A stretch of 64,000 bases of DNA. It comes from Orientallactaga sibirica. Lineage: Eukaryota; Chordata; Mammalia; Rodentia; Dipodidae. Below the pieces are notes generated by a model that was not told the DNA's origin, made no database searches, and worked only from the letters and a program-made list of their open reading frames with translations. Shown here in pieces: positions 54,144 through 63,787 of this stretch (position 1 is its first letter; each line of letters opens with the position of its first letter). Where the stretch lies: NCBI GenBank assembly GCA_036365145.1, contig JAEOAD010000055.1, positions 1,736,001 through 1,800,000 on the forward strand, written 5' to 3'. A program made the translations under genes and the position numbers.

Positions 54144-54311
54144 CTGTGTTGACTGTATTACTGTAAGGTCATTAATATAGCAAAATCCTGCCCCCATGGC
54201 AGATCTAAGTCCTGCAGTCCCAAAAGTCATTCGGCAACAAAGACGATCTCGCAATTCCTTGTTCATCCCATTCCGTAACAGGTTTTCAATCTGCTCTTTT
54301 GTTTTGGGATT
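54144..54311 (-). CDS. PGM2L1: PGM2L1 exon 2 (codons 38-93)
   Basis: It is 168 nt, phase 0 at both ends. The acceptor is a T-rich run then AACAG, and the donor is CAG|GTAAAA. It starts NPKTKEQIENLLRNG and contains the conserved MTFGTAGLRSAMGAGFCYIN, the PGM2-family substrate-phosphate-contacting N-terminal loop (GTAGLR). It ends VIQSTQ. It is essentially identical to human as recalled. Confidence 0.96.
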
Positions 54312-54510
54312 CTGTTAAAAAAAAAATAACAGTTAAAGGTAATTAGGACCATTAAGTTCTATTATCAAGCTGAGAACTCAATAAGTACATGTCACAAAGT
54401 TCTATGTTTATTAGATTCCAAAGTGTTCTCCATTAGAATTAGTATGCACTACAAAACAATACCTGCCATTTACTGAGTCCTATTGAGGGTGACTTAGATA
54501 CCTCTATTTT

Positions 54511-54665
54511 ATTTATTTATTGGTTTTTCAAGGTAGGGTCATGCTCTAGCCCAGGCTGACCTGGAATTCACTATGTAGTCTCAGGCTGGCCTTGAACGCA
54601 CAGTGATCCTCCTACCTCTGCCTCCCGAGTGCTGGGATTAAAAGTGTGTACCACCAAGCCCAGAA
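54511..54665 (-). repeat. B1 SINE
   Basis: It reads caaggtagggtcatgctcta ... taccaccaagcccag. Confidence 0.87.
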
Positions 54666-54813
54666 TATACCATTATTTTTATACAATCTTTAAATTTAAG
54701 ATCTATGAATACAAAACAATCCTCTGAATGAAAACTAACATCAATTTAGAGTCTATATTAAAATTTAAAAGATGTATGGAAGCTATTGGATAAATGCTAT
54801 CAAAACATACCCA

Positions 54814-55024
54814 TGGGCTGGAGAGATGGCTTAGTGGTTAAGGCACTTGCTTACAAAGCCAAAGGACCCAGGTTCAATTCCCCAGGACCCATGTATGCCA
54901 GATGCACAAGGTGGTGCATGTGCCTGGAGTTCGTTTGTAGTGGCTAGAGGCCCTGGCATGCCCATTCTCTCTATCTGCCTCTCTCTCTCTCAAATAAATC
55001 ACAATAATAAACCTTAAAAAAAAA
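54814..55024 (+). repeat. DIP SINE
   Basis: It reads gggctggagagatggcttag ... tcaaataaatcacaataata. Confidence 0.88.
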
Positions 55025-55068
55025 TACCCACTAATTACCTATCTAAACCTCTGCAAATCAAACTAACA

Positions 55069-55212
55069 GATAAACTAGGCATGGTGGCACATGCCTAATC
55101 TCAACACTTGTGCAGCAGAGGCAGGAAGAATAGGAGTTCATAGGTAGCTTTAGCTACTAGTAGAGCTGAAGCCAGCCTAAGGTTACATAAGATTCAGTTT
55201 CCAAAAGCAAAC
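55069..55212 (+). repeat. Old B1
   Basis: It reads ctaggcatggtggcacatgc ... taagattcagtttcc. Confidence 0.65.
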
Positions 55213-55463
55213 AAAAAAACTGACCAAATAAAACTTTACTGTTCTTTAAAATCCCAGAAAACTATTCAACTTATCTATAGCCCAAGCTGATCATAAGAAG
55301 ATTTTGGGTATCTGTTACGTCACGCTGGATTGTCATTCAAAACCAAAACCTGGCTTGAAAGGCAAGGCACGCCAGCATCCATGCTACAGGACTCTCACTT
55401 ATTTAACTTATTTATTAATTATTATATATTAATTATTTATATTAATATTATTTATTAAAAAAT

Positions 55464-55615
55464 CATAGCTGGGCATGGTGGTGCATGCCTTTAATCCCAG
55501 CATTTGGGAGGCAGAGGTAGGAGGATCACAGTTAGTTTGAGGCTACCCTGAGACTACATAGTGAATTCCAGGTCAGCCTGATCTAGAGTGAGACCCTACC
55601 TTGGGAAAAAAAATC
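55464..55615 (+). repeat. B1 SINE
   Basis: It reads tagctgggcatggtggtgcat ... cctaccttgggaaaaa. aaaatcata flanks both sides. Confidence 0.88.
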
Positions 55616-55924
55616 ATAAAGGCTAGTAGATTTCAAATTGAGATTAAGTTATAGTAACATTTAAATAATAAGATATTCAATATATACTTTTTGGGACAAT
55701 CAAATATTAGAAAATAAAGTGAAACATAACTTCTTTCTTTAAGGTTATTTATGGACTGAGTCTGTACTATTTACCTTTAGCCCATATAATGATAATAAAT
55801 ATTCAGAGACACCTAAGAGGTGCTATTAGAATATATTTGTACTTGTAAGGACATAAAGACATATTGCTAAACTAATAATGAGAAGACATGAAATTCTACT
55901 ACTAAAACCTTTTTTCTGTTTTGT

Positions 55925-56158
55925 TTACTTACTTAAGACAGGGTCTCATGTATCATGTAGATCAGGTTGTCCTCAAACTCAACATGGAGTCAAAGCAGGC
56001 CTTGAACTTCTGATTATACTGTCTCTACCAATGAATTGCTGGGGTTGCAGAATACAGATATGGGCATATATAAGCTCAGTTTAGGTAGTGCTGGGGATTG
56101 AACCTAGGGCCTTGTACACAGTAGGCAAAGCACTCTACCAAGTTATATCCCCAGTCCT
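55925..56158 (-). repeat. Old B1-like and ID-like remnants
   Basis: 55925-56065 has gacagggtctcatgtatcat and gaattgctggggttgcag. 56082-56158 is a reversed tRNA-like unit (gtgctggggattgaacctag). Confidence 0.5.
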
Positions 56159-56229
56159 TTAATTAAAATTTTAATCTATTTAACATCTATGGGTGTTAAA
56201 ATACTTATGTGCATAAAATCTAGATTCAA

Positions 56230-56612
56230 GGGCTACAGAGATGGCTTAGCAGTTAAGGCAGTTGCCTGCAAGGCCTAAGGACCCAGGTTCAATCCCCCAG
56301 AACCCATGTAAGCCAGATGCACATGGTAGTGCATGCACCTAGAATTTTTTGTTGTTGTTTTTTCGAGGTAGGGTCTCATTCTAGCCCAGGCTGACCTGGA
56401 ATTCATTATGTAGTCTCAGGGTGGCCTTGAACTCATGGCAATCCTCCTACCTCTGCCTTCCTGAGTACTGGAATTAAAGATGTGCACACCACACCCATCT
56501 TACACCTAGAATTCTTTTGCAGTAGCTAGAGGCCCTGTTGCACCCATTCTCTCTCTCTCTTTATCTCTCCTCTCACTTTCTCATAAATAAAAATAAAATA
56601 TCTTTTAAAAAT
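56230..56612 (+). repeat. DIP SINE split by a B1
   Basis: The 5' part is 56230-56346, the 3' part 56505-56612. The word cacctagaatt(c)tttt occurs at both junctions, the target duplication of the B1. Confidence 0.87.
56347..56504 (-). repeat. B1 SINE inserted in a DIP
   Basis: It reads cgaggtagggtctcattcta ... tgcacaccacacccatc. This B1 is younger than the DIP around it. Confidence 0.88.
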
Positions 56613-56819
56613 CTAGATTCAAGAAGCTACACAGAACAGTTTCATAATGTATATAAGATCTGAATAGCTATTAAGTGAAAAATCTAAACAAAATACTATC
56701 TCTGCTACTAACATATTATTCCAATGCCTAAGATATTAGTGGATTTGAGAGAAGTAAAAGAGACTGGGGAAAGGTTAACATTTAAAGACAGGTTTGAGAA
56801 CAGAAAACACAATGGATTT

Positions 56820-57038
56820 TTAAAAATTTATTTATTTATTTATTTGCAAGCAGAGAGAAAGATGATAGAAGAGAGGAAGACAGAAAGAGAATGGGCACAC
56901 CAGGGCCTCCAGCCACTGCAAATGAACTCCAGATGCATGTGCCTTGTGCATCTAGCTTACGTGGGTCCTGGAGAATCGAACTGGGATTTTTTGGCTTCAT
57001 AGGCAAATGCCTTAACCACTAAGCCATCTCTCCAGCCC
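56820..57038 (-). repeat. DIP SINE
   Basis: It reads atttatttatttatttgcaa ... ccatctctccagccccc. Confidence 0.87.
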
Positions 57039-57179
57039 CCAACCATGTACATGGTAGACAGTCATGAGTTAGACTATAAATTGCGATGGTCTTTGCAGAG
57101 TAATTTTGTAACAAAATATGAAAATTTAAAATTGCACATACCTTTTGGATCACTTTTCCACTTCACAAGAATATTTATG

Positions 57180-57312
57180 TTTTCAATTCTCCAGTATTCA
57201 TGTAAAGCCAGGTGCACAAGGTGGCGCATGTATCCGGAGTTCATTTGCAGTGGCTAGAGGCCCTGGTGCGCCCATTCTCTCCCTCCCCCCCTCAAATAAG
57301 TAAGTTTTTAAA
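57180..57312 (+). repeat. DIP SINE, 5' truncated
   Basis: It begins inside the B-box (ttcaattctccagtattcatg) and ends 18 bp before the provirus. Confidence 0.82.
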
Positions 57313-57329
57313 AAAACTTAAGAGCTTTG

Positions 57330-57679
57330 TGTGGTGGTTTGATTCAGGTGTCCCCCATAAACTTCAAGTGTTCTGAATGCTAGGTTCCCAGCTGATGGCA
57401 ACTTGGGAATTAACACCTCCTGGAGGCAGAGTATTGTTGGGGGTGGGCTTATGGGTATTATAGCCAGCTTCCTCTTGCCAGTGTTTGGCACACTCTCCTG
57501 TTGCTGTTGTCCACCTTATGTTGACCAGAGAGTGATGTCCACCCTCTGCTCATGCCATCGTTTTTCCTGCCATCATGGAGCTTCCCCCTCGAGCCTGTAA
57601 GCCAAAATAAACCTCTTTTTTCCCACAAGCTGCTCTTAGTCGGGTGATTTCTGCCAGCAATGCGAACCTGACTGCAACA
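57330..57679 (+). mobile_element. ERVL-MaLR provirus: 5' LTR (350 bp)
   Basis: It starts TGTGGTGGTTTGATTCAG and ends GACTGCAACA, with AATAAA at 57606-57611. It is base-for-base the same as the LTR at 58841-59190 in my reading. The 5' flank is ctttg (57325-57329). Related to the rodent ORR1/MT group from memory. Confidence 0.9.
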
Positions 57680-58840
57680 GTAAAGTGGTACCGAGGAGTG
57701 GGATTGCTGCTAGACACCTGACTGTGGCTTTGGCCTTTTGGAGCTGATTTTCAAGAGGAATGTGGAAGGATTTGAAATCTTGGCCTAAGACATGCCTTGC
57801 AGTGCTGTAAGTACAGCTTAATGGACTATTCTGGTCAGAGCTGAAAGACCTGAATGCAGTAAGAACTATGAACTGTGAGGTTTGGCTTATGAGGGTGAGA
57901 AAGAGCTTTACTTGGACTGGGCTAGCAGTTTGTGTGAGAAGCGTCCTGTCCTGAGAAGATGTGCAGGGTTGATTTGCGTAAAAATGAACTGGTGTGAGCA
58001 GAGGGATATGGTACAGAAAAAATGAAATCTTTGGGTGAACTCTGCCCATTCACCTGCAATTGAGAGATTACAAACTTTGAGATTGGGCCAGCTAACCTGC
58101 ACTGGGGCAACAGGAAGAATGCAGACTCTTTTGAAGGGGCCTGAATGCTGAAGGAGTGTCCTGTTCTTCAAAGTCTGATTTATTCCCCCCTGGATTAACA
58201 AATTGGCACCCTACCTGGTATTATGGAGTATAACAAATGCAGGAAAGAGAGGGTCATTGAGTTTTTAACGCGGTCTTGTGTTTTGGAAATGGCCATGGGC
58301 AGTGTGAAGCAGGTTTGCTGGATGCCTGCATGGAGATCCCATGGGGCCATGAGGATGGACCGTGGGTTGCAGTGGAGACCCAGTGGAGATGCCGGGATTA
58401 TGAGATGGCTGCCAAGGAGAGCTGCCGGCCCTGGATGAAGTTTTCTAGGACTGTGAGTAGCCTAGCTGGAGGGGTGGAATTGGAACTCCAGAGACTTGTT
58501 GCTGCTCAGAAGTATCGGACTTGGAGATTTGTCACCGACTAGTTGTTGGATTGGAATTAGAGTTTGACGTTTGCCCTGGTTGTTTAAAATCTTGTATTGG
58601 TTAAGTATTTCTTTGTTTTGCCCAATGCCATTCCTTTGCAGTGTGGATGTTTTATTCTGTGCCATTATGGGTTTTTTTGGGGATATTTTTGGTATTGTGG
58701 CTCAGTTAAAAGACCTTGGATTATGGGGATGTATGAACAGCATTGGAATTGATAAAAACTATGGGGACTTTTAAATTTGCATGAATGCATTACATTTTAC
58801 ATCATGTACGGTTATCAGTTTATGGGGGCCAGGGGCGGAA
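57680..58840 (+). mobile_element. ERVL-MaLR provirus: internal region, noncoding
   Basis: It is 1161 bp. A primer-binding site begins at 57686 (tggtaccgaggagtggga); it matches the 3' end of a leucine tRNA (TAA) apart from one extra G, as expected for ERV-L. A polypurine tract (gggggccaggggcggaa, 58824-58840) touches the 3' LTR. No gag, protease or polymerase frame is present; the frames found (up to 137 aa) have no retroviral domain. It must therefore have moved using proteins from elsewhere, as is usual for MaLR. Confidence 0.88.
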
Positions 58841-59190
58841 TGTGGTGGTTTGATTCAGGTGTCCCCCATAAACTTCAAGTGTTCTGAATGCTAGGTTCCC
58901 AGCTGATGGCAACTTGGGAATTAACACCTCCTGGAGGCAGAGTATTGTTGGGGGTGGGCTTATGGGTATTATAGCCAGCTTCCTCTTGCCAGTGTTTGGC
59001 ACACTCTCCTGTTGCTGTTGTCCACCTTATGTTGACCAGAGAGTGATGTCCACCCTCTGCTCATGCCATCGTTTTTCCTGCCATCATGGAGCTTCCCCCT
59101 CGAGCCTGTAAGCCAAAATAAACCTCTTTTTTCCCACAAGCTGCTCTTAGTCGGGTGATTTCTGCCAGCAATGCGAACCTGACTGCAACA
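58841..59190 (+). mobile_element. ERVL-MaLR provirus: 3' LTR (350 bp)
   Basis: It is a direct repeat of 57330-57679 with no difference seen. It is followed by ctttg (59191-59195), which repeats the 5' flank and gives a 5 bp target duplication. Confidence 0.9.
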
Positions 59191-59480
59191 CTTTGTAATC
59201 ATAAACATGTTTTCCACATCATGAAATTTGTTGCTAAAGTTATTAAACCACTATGATTTTAATAAAATACAAAGATCTAAAGAACAAATTATTTTGATAT
59301 ACAATTTCCATGTATATCTCAGATGCAATAAATAAAAAGGAAAGCAGAACGTAAGTATTTTAATTTATATAAAAAGATGTATGTATATACCATTCAGACA
59401 CAATCACTATATCTTTGAAGGGAATACCGGGGATGGAGACTGAGGTAAGGTGACATTTCACCAGCTGTGATAGCACATGT

Positions 59481-59677
59481 CTTAAAAAATATTTATTTAT
59501 TTATCTATCTATCTATCTAAAATTTATTTTCAAGCATAGAGGGTGGAAGAATCGCCAGGGCCCCTTGCCACTGCAAATGGTGTAGCTGGCTTTACACAGG
59601 TATTGAGGGGAACTGAACCCAGGCTGTCAGGCTTTGCAAGTAAGTACCTTTAACTGCTAATTCATCTCTCCAGCCCA
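59481..59677 (-). repeat. DIP SINE, diverged, with (ATCT)n
   Basis: The tail contains four ATCT units. The middle has a deletion (gcaaatggtgtagctggc). Confidence 0.78.
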
Positions 59678-59810
59678 AGAACATGCTTTTAATCTCAGCA
59701 CTCTGGAGGTTGAGGGAGGAGAATCATTGTGAGTTTGAGGCCAGCCTGGGCTACAGAGTGAGTTCTGGGTCAGCCTGGGTTAAAGCAATATCTTGCTTCA
59801 AAAAAAAAAT
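59678..59810 (+). repeat. B1 SINE, head-truncated
   Basis: It begins near atgcttttaatctcagcac and ends in ten A. Confidence 0.8.
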
Positions 59811-59822
59811 GGGGGCGGGGGG

Positions 59823-59985
59823 GGGCTGGAGAGATGGCTTAGCAGTTATTGCCTGTGAAGCCTAATGACCCAGGTTCAACTCTCCAGAACCCACATAAGC
59901 CAGATGCACAAGGTGATACATGTGTATGTATGTGCACAAGGTGGCATATGTGTCTGGCGTTCGGTGGCAGTGGCTAGAGGCTCTT
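59823..59985 (+). repeat. DIP SINE, truncated, head-to-head partner
   Basis: It reads ggctggagagatggcttagc ... tggctagaggctcttgta. There is no CT or A tail; it runs straight into an inverted copy. Confidence 0.83.
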
Positions 59986-60079
59986 GTATGTCTGGCTTAT
60001 GTGGGATCTGGAGAATTAAACATGGGTCCTTAGACTTTGTAGGCAAGTGCCTTAAGTGCTAAGCCATCTCTCTAGCCCT
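59986..60079 (-). repeat. DIP SINE head, inverted partner
   Basis: It is the reversed tRNA-like head only (ggcttatgtgggatctggag ... agccatctctctagccc). Confidence 0.83.
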
Positions 60080-60150
60080 CACATTTTCCTTTAAGTTCTA
60101 ATCCTATGAATTGTTGCAACTTTCTATGGCTAAAATTAAAAAACAAAAGA

Positions 60151-60345
60151 GGGCTGAAGGGATGGCTTATCAGTTAAGGTGCTTGCCTGCAAAGCCAAAA
60201 GACCCAGGTTCGATTCCCCAGAACCCACATAAGCCAGATACACAAGGTGGCACATGTGTCTGGAGTTTGTTTGCAGTGGATGAAGGCTCTGGCGCACCCA
60301 TTCTCTGTCTCTTTCTCTCTCTCAAATAAATAAAACTATACATAT
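60151..60345 (+). repeat. DIP SINE
   Basis: It reads gggctgaagggatggcttat ... ctcaaataaataaaac. Confidence 0.87.
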
Positions 60346-60353
60346 ATATATGG

Positions 60354-60512
60354 CAGTTGGGCATGTTGGCACATGCCTTTAAACCCAGCACTCAGAAGGT
60401 AGAAGCAGGAGAATCTCTCTGAGTTCCAGGCCAGCCTGGGCTAGAGTGAAACTCTACTTCAAAAAAGAAATAAAGAAAGAAAGGAAAAAAGAAAGAAAGA
60501 AAGAAAGATCTT
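60354..60512 (+). repeat. B1 SINE with (GAAA)n tail
   Basis: It reads agttgggcatgttggcacatg ... actctacttcaaaaaag. The middle is shortened. Confidence 0.82.
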
Positions 60513-60825
60513 AAAAAATATTGTAGTCTCACAAGGCTCAAATTCAAAAAAAAAGGGCAGATTTTTTAAAAAGTGTTAAAGATGTGTGTTTTTAAGCAAA
60601 TTCAACTTCTTACAAACTTTCATAGATATGAAGAAAGCTACACACCAATCAAAACACCACCAACTTTGCCTGTCACCAAATGAACGTATCAACATGTACA
60701 TATGTATGTCGGATCCTTTTGGACTTGCCTAAGCTTTTCTGCACCTATTGTGTTCATCATTAGGGACTTCTGTATTATTTATGTGTAATAAATATAAGTG
60801 TATATAAAAGTAACCATGGGCTGGG

Positions 60826-61036
60826 GAGATGGCTCAGTAGGTGAGGATGCTGCCTGAGTAAGTGTGAGGATCTGAGTTTGCACCCTGGCACCTCCACATG
60901 AAGCTGGACATGCTCATGCCTGGAACCCTAACATTGAAGGGTTAAGACAGGATTGCAGAGGCTCACTGGCCAGCCAGGCTAACCAAAACTGGTGACCTCC
61001 AGGTTCAGCGAGAGATCTTGTCTCAAGGAGATAATG
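60826..61036 (+). repeat. B4 SINE
   Basis: The tRNA-like head (gggctggggagatggctcag) is followed by the B4 tail with tggccagccaggctaacc and tcttgtctcaaggagata. Confidence 0.72.
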
Positions 61037-61116
61037 CAGAAGGCTGTTAACAGGGTACTTGACATTCTCCTCTGGACTGCATATATGTCAGCATGGGATG
61101 TGTACACCTGCGCACG

Positions 61117-61138
61117 TGCACGCACACACACACACACA
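61117..61138. repeat. (CA)n microsatellite
   Basis: A short CA run lies inside CG-containing sequence. Confidence 0.8.
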
Positions 61139-61264
61139 AAACCAATTTTGCCAATGAGTTTACCTGTCTTTTCCCTACCTGTGATAGTTAATTTTCATGG
61201 TCAACTTGACTGAACTTAGACTCATCATGGAAACACACCTCTGTTTCTAAAAAGTTTGAGAGAA

Positions 61265-61446
61265 GCTGGGGAGATGTTTTAATAAGGTGCTTGCCTGCAG
61301 AGCCTGCTTGCCAGGTTCGATTCCCCAGTACCCACGTAAAACCTGGTACATTAAGTGGCACATGCATTTGGAACTTGTTTGCAGTGGCAAGAGGCTCTGA
61401 CACACCCATACTCTCACTCTTTTTTTCTCAAATGAGTAAGTTAAAA
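61265..61446 (+). repeat. DIP SINE, diverged head
   Basis: It reads gagaagctggggagatgttt ... ctcaaatgagtaag. Confidence 0.8.
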
Positions 61447-61465
61447 TACCACTTTAGAAAGTTCA

Positions 61466-61622
61466 GCCAGGCGTGGTGGTGCACACCTTTTAATCCCAGC
61501 ACTCGGGAGGCAGAGGTAGGATCGCCGTGAGTTCGAGGCCACCCTGAGACTGCATAATGGGTTCCCGGTCAGCCTGAGCTGGAGTGAGACCCTACCTTGA
61601 AAAACCAAAAAAAAAAAAAAAA
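61466..61622 (+). repeat. B1 SINE, near consensus
   Basis: It reads gccaggcgtggtggtgcaca ... cctaccttgaaaaacc, with a poly(A) tail of 18. The word aaagttca flanks both sides. Confidence 0.89.
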
Positions 61623-61633
61623 GTTCAATGCTG

Positions 61634-61848
61634 GGATGGAGAAATGGCTTAGCAGTTAAGGTATTTGCCTGTGAAGCCAAAGGATCCTGGTTTGATTCTC
61701 CAGGCCCCATGTAAGCCAGATGCACAAGGGGCACATTCATCTGGAATTCGTTTGCAGTGGTTAGAGGCCCTGGCATGCCCATTCTCTGTCTGCCTCTCTT
61801 CTATCTCGCTCTCTGCTTGCAAATAAATAAATAAATAAATTTTTTTAA
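61634..61848 (+). repeat. DIP SINE
   Basis: It reads gggatggagaaatggcttag ... gcaaataaataaataaataa. Confidence 0.87.
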
Positions 61849-61857
61849 GTGCAATGC

Positions 61858-62082
61858 TAGGAATGGAGAGATTGCTTAGTGGTTAATGTGATGGCCTGCA
61901 AAGCCAAAGGACCTCAGTTCACTTCCCCAGGACCCACATAAGCTAGATGCACAAGGTCGTGCTTGCATCTGGAGTTCGTTTGCAGTGGCTAGAAGCCCTG
62001 GTGCACCCATTCTCTCTCTCTCCCTCTCTTTCTCTCCCTCTCTGCCTCTTTCCTTCTCTCAAATAAATTTTTTAAAAAAGGT
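61858..62082 (+). repeat. DIP SINE
   Basis: It reads aggaatggagagattgctta ... ctctcaaataaatttttt. It sits close after the previous copy, with gtgcaatgct(a/g) at both starts. Confidence 0.86.
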
Positions 62083-62935
62083 TTAAGTGAGGAGGGAAGA
62101 CCCACCCTGAGTGTGAGCAATACATTAGGTTCTACGCTTGGTGCCATGCCCTCCTTACCATAATGGCTGTCAGCCAGATAAACTCTTCTTTCCTTGACTT
62201 GTTAGGTATTTGGTAACAGCAAAAGAAAAATAATTTTCTCTCTACTTTACAATACTAACATTCTTATAATTTCTACACAATTTGAATCTACTTATTAATA
62301 TTATACAACTATATCTAACAACTTAAAAACAATCTAAACCATAAATTGTATTATTTAGAAGATTAAAACAGGTCTTAGAGAATATAATATTTAAACAATT
62401 CCAATTCCAAATACTGCTATTCATCTAGAAGGGAGCCAATGTACAAAATAACTATTTAGTAACTCAATATGGCCTAAAATTACAAACCTGTAAATAATAT
62501 TTTTTAAATGTGACTGACAGAATCTGGGGTTAACCAAATGCCAGTTTAATAAAACTACAGAGAAAAAAATGTTTAAAGTTTATGTCTCAAGAGAAGTTAA
62601 AGTAGGAAAGTACAATCTGAAAATCGGCAGGGTGACATTTGCTTCTGAGGGTCAGCCAGCTTGGAGATCCATTTCCAGAGTCCTGGAGCACAGCATGTTT
62701 TCCGAATCAGATTCTTCCTTATGAAGTTCAAAAGACAGTCATGTGAAACCAGTGTTTGCCCATTTAAGGGATCTTTTTGTAATTCTAAATTAAATTTTCC
62801 TATCTTAAAAAAATTCATCCAAATTAGCATAACTAAGTTGGCTTAGAATAAAAATATTCAATGACAATACTTGCCATACAAAACAAAACTTATTTGAATA
62901 ATCACTTGCTGAAAATAAAAATTCAAGAAATGGGG

Positions 62936-63170
62936 CCTGAAGAGATGGCTTAGTGGTTAAGTGCTTGCCTATGAAGCCTAAGGACCCTGGTTCGAGGCTC
63001 GATTCCCCAGGATCCACGTAAGCCAGATGCACGAAGTGGAGCACGCATCTGGAGTTCGTTTGCAGTGGCTGGAGGCCCCGGCACGCCCATTCTCTCTCTC
63101 TCTCTGCCTCTTTCACTGTCTGCCTGTCGCTCACAAATAAAATAAATAAAAATAAAACAAAAAAAAATCA
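62936..63170 (+). repeat. DIP SINE with extended B-box region, near consensus
   Basis: It reads gcctgaagagatggcttagt. The B-box segment is ggttcgaggctcgattcccc. The tail is (AAATA)n. The words atcaagaaat/ttcaagaaat flank it. Confidence 0.9.
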
Positions 63171-63295
63171 AGAAATGATGATACAAAGTAGCTCAAGAGC
63201 AGAAAATACATTTTGAAATGTAGCATATTATTACCATTTAAGTATAACATTGGATAGGCCAAAATTAGTGTTAAAAGATAAAAATTAAAATTTAA

Positions 63296-63516
63296 TTGTT
63301 ATATTTTATTTATTTATTTGAGAGTGACAGACAAAGAGAGAAAGAGAGCTAGAGAGAGAATGGGCACACCAGGACCTCCAGCCACTGCAAACAAATTCCA
63401 GATGCATGCGCCACCTTGTGCATCTGGCTTATGTGGGTCCTGGAGAAGAGAGCCTCTGACTGAGGTCCTTAGGCTTCACAGGCAAGTGCTTAACCACTAA
63501 GCCATCTCTCCAGCCC
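63296..63516 (-). repeat. DIP SINE
   Basis: It reads atttatttatttgagagtga ... agccatctctccagccc. Confidence 0.88.
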
Positions 63517-63542
63517 AATTTTTATATTTTAAAGCTTAAGCT

Positions 63543-63622
63543 TCACTAGATATATAGCTCAGTGGCAGGCATTTGCACTGGGCCCCAAGTTTGATCCCTG
63601 GCTCTGTAAATAGAAAAACAAA
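63543..63622 (+). repeat. ID-like SINE
   Basis: It reads actagatatatagctcagtg ... agtttgatccctggctctg, followed by an A-rich tail. Confidence 0.65.
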
Positions 63623-63644
63623 TAAACAAAAAGAACCTGACTTT

Positions 63645-63785
63645 GAGCTGGGTGTTGGGGCTCATGCCTGCAATCCCACTATTCCTGAGATACATGCAGG
63701 AAGATCAGGGGTTCAAAGTCATCCTCAGCAACACAGCAAGTTCCAGGCCAGACTGGGGTACTTGAGACTCTGTCTCAAAAACAAA
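63645..63785 (+). repeat. Old B1
   Basis: It reads agctgggtgttggggctcatg ... gactctgtctcaaaaac. Confidence 0.72.
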
Positions 63786-63787
63786 AG

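Larger units (their letters stand above)
18552..54311 (-). other. PGM2L1: PGM2L1 gene, exons 2-14 (exon 1 outside window)
   Basis: The product is glucose-1,6-bisphosphate synthase, a cytosolic alpha-D-phosphohexomutase. It transfers the acyl phosphate of 1,3-bisphosphoglycerate to glucose-1-phosphate, and the product primes phosphoglucomutases. It is mainly expressed in brain (known from family). Thirteen coding exons with GT-AG ends were traced, and phases match from exon to exon except at exon 9. Summed length is 1757 nt; adding one base for exon 9 gives 585 codons plus stop, and 37 codons of exon 1 give 622, the human length as recalled. PGM2L1 rather than PGM2 is called because the PEEGESVL, PDFSTVKCPNP and WMFDCWKKNKSRN segments follow the PGM2L1 version. 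Active-site Ser175, metal loop DPDADR (332-337), sugar loop EESIG (434-438) and phosphate loop RTSGTEP (568-574) are all visible. Confidence 0.95.
61186..62230 (+). repeat. LTR-like rodent repeat interrupted by SINEs
   Basis: The left part is 61186-61256 (tagttaattttcatggtcaa) and the right part 62088-62230 (aagacccaccctgagtgtg ... ggtatttggtaacagcaaaa). Three DIPs and a B1 sit between them. It is the same family as 52645-52960. Confidence 0.5.

Noticed and set aside
18552..54311. PGM2 rather than PGM2L1
   Set aside because: The segments PEEGESVL, PDFSTVKCPNP and the C-terminal NGLIWRSV follow PGM2L1, as does the 622-codon total.
57636..58542. Frames of 88-137 aa inside the provirus
   Set aside because: There are no retroviral or other domains. 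The element is of a non-coding type.
57403..59111. Two identical 65 aa frames at 57403-57600 and 58914-59111
   Set aside because: They are the same position in the two LTRs of the provirus, not a duplicated gene.
62597..62846. Possible PGM2L1 exon 1 or a small gene from the 77 aa minus-strand frame
   Set aside because: There is no similarity to the known PGM2L1 N-terminus and no CpG island around it.
1393..63516. tRNA genes suggested by A- and B-box motifs
   Set aside because: All occurrences carry SINE bodies and A-rich tails. No cloverleaf with a matched acceptor stem was seen.
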